A DNA stretch of 64,000 bases from the NCBI RefSeq assembly GCF_011761305.1, contig NZ_JAAOZC010000003.1, positions 310,001 to 374,000 on the forward strand. The letters run 5' to 3'. The first letter of the stretch is position 1. The number at the start of each line of letters is the position of its first letter. This stretch comes from Sphingomonas vulcanisoli. GTDB taxonomy: Bacteria; Pseudomonadota; Alphaproteobacteria; Sphingomonadales; Sphingomonadaceae. Below, in pieces: positions 59,610-64,000 of the stretch. The position numbers and the translations under genes are program-made. Under the pieces are notes generated by a model. It was given only the letters and a program-made list of their open reading frames with translations, was not told the origin of the DNA and made no database searches.

Positions 59610-61688
59610 ATGACCCAGACCGAGGCGACCCTTGAAGCCGTTCATGAGGACGGTTCGCCCGAACGGCTCGCAATCGATACGATCCGCACGCTCTCGATGG
59701 ATGCGGTCGCCAAGGCCAAATCCGGGCATATCGGTACGCCGATGGCGATGGCACCCGTCGGCTATACCTTATGGTCCAAATTCCTGCGCATCGATCCCGA
59801 TGCCGCCGATTGGGCCAATCGGGACCGCTTCGTGCTCTCGGCCGGCCATGCTTCGATGTTGCTCTATTCGCTGCTGCATCTCGCTGGCGTCAAGGAGATC
59901 GACAAGGACGGCAAGCTGAGCGGCAAGCTCGCGGTCAGCCTGCAGGACATCAAGGATTTCCGGCAGATAGGATCGAAGACGCCAGGCCATCCCGAATATC
60001 GCCACACCGCGGGCGTCGAGACCACCACGGGTCCACTCGGCCAAGGCTGCGCCAATTCGGTGGGCATGGCGATCGCCGAGCGCTGGCTGGCTGCGCATTA
60101 CAACCGCGAGGGCTTTCCGGTCTTCGATTATGACGTCTACTGCCTGGCGGGCGACGGCTGCATGATGGAGGGCGTTGCCAGCGAAGCCGCCAGCCTTGCC
60201 GGACACCTGCGGCTTTCCAACCTGTGTTGGATCTACGATTCGAACCACGTCACGATCGAGGGCAACACCGATCTCGCTTTCGATGAGGATGTCGGCAAGC
60301 GTTTCCAGGCCTATGGCTGGCACGTCATCCATGTGAACGATGCCAACGATACGGCCGCCGTCGCCGCCGCGCTGCAAGAGTTCAAGGGCACCGACGATCG
60401 GCCGACGCTAATCGTGGTCCATTCCATCATCGGCTACGGTAGCTCGATCCAGGGCACCGCCAAGGCGCATGGCGAGGCGATGACCGCCGAGGATATCGCG
60501 GGCACTAAGAAGAAATACGGCTGGCCGGGCACCGAGCCTTTCTTCATCCCCGATGGCGTGCCTGAGCATTTCCACGAGGCGATAGCCGGGCGCGGGCAGC
60601 CGCTGCACGCCGAATGGGAGGCGATGCTCGAAAAGTATCGCGCCGCAGAGCCGGAGCTTGCCAAGCAGCTTGATGCGATGCTGTCCGATCAGCTTCCCGA
60701 GGGATGGGATGCCGATGTCCCCAGCTTCCCCGCTGACGATAGAGGCATGGCTTCGCGCGATGCCGGCGGCAAGGTGCTGAACGCCATCGCGCCCAAGCTG
60801 CCCTGGCTGGTCGGCGGTTCGGCCGACCTTGCGCCTTCGACCAAGACATTGATCGACAACGCCGGATCGTTCCAGTCGAACAGCTACGGCGGCCGCAACC
60901 TCCATTTCGGCGTACGCGAACATGCGATGGGCGCAATCGTCAACGGCATGACGCTGTCACACCTGCGCGGCTATGGCGCGACCTTCTTCGTGTTCCTCGA
61001 TTACATGCGCCCGCCGGTGCGTCTCTCGTCGCTGATGGAGATCGGCGCGATCTGGGTGTTCACGCACGATTCGATCGGTGTCGGCGAGGATGGGCCGACC
61101 CACCAGCCGATCGAGCAGCTCGCCATGCTCCGCGCGACGCCGGGAATGCACACGATCCGGCCGTGCGATGCGAACGAAGTCGCCTGGGCTTGGCGGTCGG
61201 CGATTGCCGAAGGGAACCGGCCCACCGCGCTGGTGCTTTCCCGCCAGGCCCTGCCGACGCTGGACCGCGAAAAATACGCGAGTGCCGAAGGCGTCATGAA
61301 GGGCGCTTATGTGCTCGCCAGCGCGGACGAGCCTGACGTTATCCTGATCGCGACGGGATCGGAGGTCAGCCTGATCGTCAAGGCATATGAGCAGCTGACG
61401 GCAGATGGGACGAAGGCTCGGGCCGTATCGATGCCGAGCTGGGATCTCTACGAGATGCAGGACGACGCCTATAAAGAATCTGTGCTTCCAAAGAGCGTCA
61501 AGGCGCGCATTGCCGTGGAGCAGGGCAGCGAGCTGGGTTGGGACCGCTACGTCGGGCTCGAGGGTAAAGCGATCACCATGTCGAGCTTCGGCGCCTCGGC
61601 GCCCAGCGCCAAGCTGCAGGAAAAGTTCGGGTTCACCGTCGACAATATCGTCGCCACCGCGCGCAAGCTGATCGGAAAAGAAGCATGA
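59610..61688 (+). CDS. tkt: Transketolase
   Basis: 692 aa. ThDP-dependent transfer of two-carbon units in the pentose phosphate pathway. Motifs: SGHIGTPMAMAPVGYTLWSK at the start, GPLGQGCANSVGMAIAERWL, the ThDP site LAGDGCMMEGVASEAASLAG, GVREHAMGAIVNGM and the conserved DSIGVGEDGPTHQPIEQLAM. It runs directly into tal with a 4-bp overlap. ATG 59610 is preceded by AAGGA. Confidence 0.96.
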   Translation: MTQTEATLEAVHEDGSPERLAIDTIRTLSMDAVAKAKSGHIGTPMAMAPVGYTLWSKFLRIDPDAADWANRDRFVLSAGHASMLLYSLLHLAGVKEIDKDGKLSGKLAVSLQDIKDFRQIGSKTPGHPEYRHTAGVETTTGPLGQGCANSVGMAIAERWLAAHYNREGFPVFDYDVYCLAGDGCMMEGVASEAASLAGHLRLSNLCWIYDSNHVTIEGNTDLAFDEDVGKRFQAYGWHVIHVNDANDTAAVAAALQEFKGTDDRPTLIVVHSIIGYGSSIQGTAKAHGEAMTAEDIAGTKKKYGWPGTEPFFIPDGVPEHFHEAIAGRGQPLHAEWEAMLEKYRAAEPELAKQLDAMLSDQLPEGWDADVPSFPADDRGMASRDAGGKVLNAIAPKLPWLVGGSADLAPSTKTLIDNAGSFQSNSYGGRNLHFGVREHAMGAIVNGMTLSHLRGYGATFFVFLDYMRPPVRLSSLMEIGAIWVFTHDSIGVGEDGPTHQPIEQLAMLRATPGMHTIRPCDANEVAWAWRSAIAEGNRPTALVLSRQALPTLDREKYASAEGVMKGAYVLASADEPDVILIATGSEVSLIVKAYEQLTADGTKARAVSMPSWDLYEMQDDAYKESVLPKSVKARIAVEQGSELGWDRYVGLEGKAITMSSFGASAPSAKLQEKFGFTVDNIVATARKLIGKEA

Positions 61689-62824
61689 GCAATCTCAAGG
61701 AACTCGCCGCCGCCGGGCAGGCCGTCTGGCTGGATTTCGTCGATCGCAAGTTCCTGGCCGAAGGTGGCCTCAGGAAACTGGTCGCCGAGGATGGCCTGAC
61801 CGGCGTCACCTCCAATCCCTCGATCTTTGAAAAGGCGATGGGGCATGGCGATGCCTATGACGAAGGCTTTAAGGGCGTTCTGGGAAAGGGCGATGCTACC
61901 GCCAAATTTCTCTACGAGAGCCAGGCGGTGCAGGATATCAAGGATGCCGCCGCCGATCTCCGCCCTGTCTATGATGAGCTGGACGGCAAGGACGGTTATG
62001 TCAGCCTCGAAGTCTCGCCCGGCAACGCCATGGAGACGGCAGCGACGATCGAGGAGGCGCATAAGCTCTGGAAAGCGGTCGATGCGCCTAACGTGATGAT
62101 CAAGGTGCCCGGCACCAAGCCAGGTGCGCCTGCGATCCGGCAATTGATCGAGGATGGCCTCAATATCAACGTCACGTTGCTGTTCGCGCTGGATGCCTAT
62201 CAGACGGTGGCAATGGCCTATATCGAAGGGCTGGAAGCGCGTGCCGCCAAGGGCGAGCCGATCGACAGGATCGCTTCGGTCGCCAGCTTCTTCGTCAGCC
62301 GCATCGATAGCGTGATCGACAAGAAGATCGATGAGCGGCTGGGTGCGGGCGACAAGGATGCCGATGCGCTGAAAGCGGTTCGCGGCAAGGTGGCGATCGC
62401 CAATGCCAAGGTCGCTTATGCCTGGTATCAGGATCTGATCGCGGGCGATCGCTGGCAGGCGCTCGCCGCCAAGGGCGCCAAGCCGCAGCGGCTGCTCTGG
62501 GCCTCCACCGGCACCAAGGATCCGTCGTTCCCCGATACGCTCTACATCGATACGCTGATCGGCCCGGACACGGTGAACACCATGCCGCCCAAGACGATGG
62601 ACGCCTTCCGCGATCACGGCACCGTAGCACAGACGCTGACGCAGGATGTGGAGGCCGCGAAGACGGTGTTGGCAGAGGCCGAGCGCCTTGGGCTCGATTT
62701 GCAGGGCGTCACCACTGAGCTGGTGGTCGATGGCGTCAAGCTGTTCGCCGATGCCTTCGATACGCTGATCAAGGCCGTGGGCGAGAAGAAGACCGCGCTG
62801 ACATCCGAGCTGGTGAAGGGCTGA
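61685..62824 (+). CDS. tal: Transaldolase (long, TAL/PGI-type)
   Basis: 379 aa. It transfers dihydroxyacetone units between sugar phosphates. The Schiff-base lysine is Lys140 in VMIKVPGTKPG, and GLTGVTSNPSIFEKAM is the N-terminal strand signature of the long (about 370 aa) transaldolase class, which is also the class fused to phosphoglucose isomerase in some bacteria. It is separated from pgi by only 5 bp and overlaps tkt by 4 bp. Confidence 0.94.
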   Translation: MSNLKELAAAGQAVWLDFVDRKFLAEGGLRKLVAEDGLTGVTSNPSIFEKAMGHGDAYDEGFKGVLGKGDATAKFLYESQAVQDIKDAAADLRPVYDELDGKDGYVSLEVSPGNAMETAATIEEAHKLWKAVDAPNVMIKVPGTKPGAPAIRQLIEDGLNINVTLLFALDAYQTVAMAYIEGLEARAAKGEPIDRIASVASFFVSRIDSVIDKKIDERLGAGDKDADALKAVRGKVAIANAKVAYAWYQDLIAGDRWQALAAKGAKPQRLLWASTGTKDPSFPDTLYIDTLIGPDTVNTMPPKTMDAFRDHGTVAQTLTQDVEAAKTVLAEAERLGLDLQGVTTELVVDGVKLFADAFDTLIKAVGEKKTALTSELVKG

Positions 62825-62829
62825 GCCGC

Positions 62830-64000
62830 ATGAAGACCGAGCTTCCCGAGGCGCTGGCGCGCGCTGTGCAAACGCGGCTGGCACAGGCCGACAAAGAAAG
62901 TTGGGCCAGGCGGCTCTGGGAAGGCGATGTGACGCTTTGGACCAACGCCGACGAGGCCAAGTGGATCGGCTGGCTGCCCGCCGCCGAGGGCAAGCAGGTC
63001 GATTTCGCGCAGATCGCGGCGCTGGTCGAGAAGGCCAAGGGCCATAAGGATGCCGTGCTGCTCGGCATGGGCGGCTCCAGCCTTGGGCCGGAGGTGCTGG
63101 CGCTGATCCTCGGCAATCAGCCCGGCTTTCCGAAGCTGCATGTGCTCGACACCACCGATCCTGATCAGATCGCAGGCGTCGCCAAGGCGATCGATCCCAG
63201 CGAGGCTTTGTTCATTGTCTCCTCCAAATCGGGATCGACGATGGAGCCGGAACTGCTCCGCGCCTATTTCTGGGAGCTGGCGGGCAAGGACGGCAACCGC
63301 TTCGTCGCGGTCACCGATCCAGGCTCCAAGCTGGAGGCGGCGGCGAAGGCGGACCGCTATGCTTTCATCTTCCACGGCGATCCGGCGATCGGCGGCCGTT
63401 ATTCGGTGCTGTCGGTGTTCGGCATGGTGCCGGGCGCGGCGATGGGGCTGGATATCAAGGCGCTTTACGACGCGACCGCTTCGATGGTTTCCGCGTGCGG
63501 CGCGGACACGGCGGTCAAGGGCAATCCCGGCGTCCATTTGGGCGTCATCATGGGGGAGGCGGCCAATGCCGGTCGTGACAAGCTCACCATCTTGCCCTCG
63601 AAGGGGCTCGAGCCGATCGGCGCTTGGCTGGAGCAATTGCTCGCCGAATCGACCGGCAAGCAGGGCAAGGGCATCGTGCCCGTCGATCTTGAGCCGCTGG
63701 GCGCGGTGGAGAGCTACGGCACCGATCGGCTGTTCGTGCATCTTCACCTCGAAGGTGACAGCGATGCCGAGCTTGAGGCGCGGTTGAAGGCACTTGCCGA
63801 AGCGGGGCAGCCGGTGGTGCATATCCCGGTCGCGGCCAAGGAGGATATCGGTCAGGAGTTCGTCCGCTGGGAAGTCGCCACCGCGATCGCGGGTGCGGTG
63901 ATCGGCATCAACCCCTTCGATCAGCCCGACGTCGAGGCGGCCAAGGTCGCGACGCGCAAGCTGGTCGATGCCTATGAGCAGAGCGGCAGCGCCGAACCCG
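62830..64000 (+). CDS. pgi: Glucose-6-phosphate isomerase-like protein (3' truncated by window)
   Basis: 390 residues visible, open to the window edge. SIS-type sugar phosphate loop LLGMGGSSLGPEVLAL near residue 78, IVSSKSGSTMEPELL near 132 and the ILPSKGLEPIGAWLEQLLAE segment fit the PGI half of TAL/PGI proteins rather than the common E. coli-type PGI. It interconverts glucose-6-P and fructose-6-P. ATG 62830 follows tal by 5 bp. The C-terminal catalytic part lies outside the window. Confidence 0.9.
   Translation, partial: MKTELPEALARAVQTRLAQADKESWARRLWEGDVTLWTNADEAKWIGWLPAAEGKQVDFAQIAALVEKAKGHKDAVLLGMGGSSLGPEVLALILGNQPGFPKLHVLDTTDPDQIAGVAKAIDPSEALFIVSSKSGSTMEPELLRAYFWELAGKDGNRFVAVTDPGSKLEAAAKADRYAFIFHGDPAIGGRYSVLSVFGMVPGAAMGLDIKALYDATASMVSACGADTAVKGNPGVHLGVIMGEAANAGRDKLTILPSKGLEPIGAWLEQLLAESTGKQGKGIVPVDLEPLGAVESYGTDRLFVHLHLEGDSDAELEARLKALAEAGQPVVHIPVAAKEDIGQEFVRWEVATAIAGAVIGINPFDQPDVEAAKVATRKLVDAYEQSGSAEP

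Noticed and set aside
1-64000. CRISPR array, insertion sequence, prophage or integron
   Set aside because: No regularly spaced repeats, transposase, integrase or phage structural gene was seen; only short palindromic repeats occur.

Overview
This is a GC-rich, densely coded chromosomal window from an alphaproteobacterium, almost certainly Sphingomonadales (a Sphingomonas-like organism). The pointers are an RcdA/DUF1465 gene, AddAB instead of RecBCD, a cytochrome bc1 chaperone, a tonB-exbB-exbD-exbD cluster, a PEPxxWA-type sorting signal and palindromic intergenic repeats of sphingomonad style. I saw no tRNA, rRNA, CRISPR array, insertion sequence or prophage.

Layout. 1-6.4 kb holds the end of feoB, ssb, a minus-strand GNAT/YceD/bc1-chaperone group, bamE, a CnoX-like thioredoxin-TPR gene with a Lon-N-domain gene, and two very small genes. 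6.4-10.4 kb holds a UbiH-type hydroxylase, an XRE regulator, and a LysR regulator divergent from a small gene and a pirin. 10.6-32.2 kb is one large exopolysaccharide locus built around exosortase B. It contains a sugar-phosphate transferase, two secreted proteins with C-terminal sorting signals, EpsL, a tightly coupled epsD-epsE-epsF-epsG-xrtB-epsI run ending in a secreted propeller-like protein, a Wzy-like polymerase, three GT4 enzymes, one GT2 enzyme, a sugar-nucleotide epimerase, an acyltransferase and a Wzx flippase. 32.2-39.9 kb holds a gamma carbonic anhydrase, a small conserved-looking gene, addB-addA and trxA. 40-48.7 kb holds rcdA, an EF-hand protein with an OmpR/histidine-kinase pair, a DUF418 membrane protein, parC and a degenerate-GGDEF/EAL protein. 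48.7-53.6 kb holds the minus-strand DUF1285-Nudix-CCA operon, a GNAT, folB with a pteridine-reductase-like SDR, and a secreted protein of unknown role. 53.9-57.5 kb is the TonB energising cluster followed by a heme-oxygenase-fold di-iron protein. 57.4-64 kb holds an MFS transporter and the sugar-phosphate run rpiA, tkt, tal and pgi (pgi is cut by the window end).

How it works together. The central locus looks like a complete Wzx/Wzy pathway. The sugar transferase starts the lipid-linked unit, the glycosyltransferases and acyltransferase build and decorate it, Wzx flips it, Wzy polymerises it, EpsF/EpsG set chain length, and EpsE/EpsL form the outer envelope path. XrtB with EpsI and EpsD is predicted to process the two sorting-signal proteins encoded upstream. 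The most unusual signals are the matching promoter and leader elements in front of the two sorting-signal genes, partly shared with the sugar transferase; the non-canonical VPGPAG tail of the second; and a palindromic repeat that supplies both the AddB C-terminus and the addA ribosome binding site.
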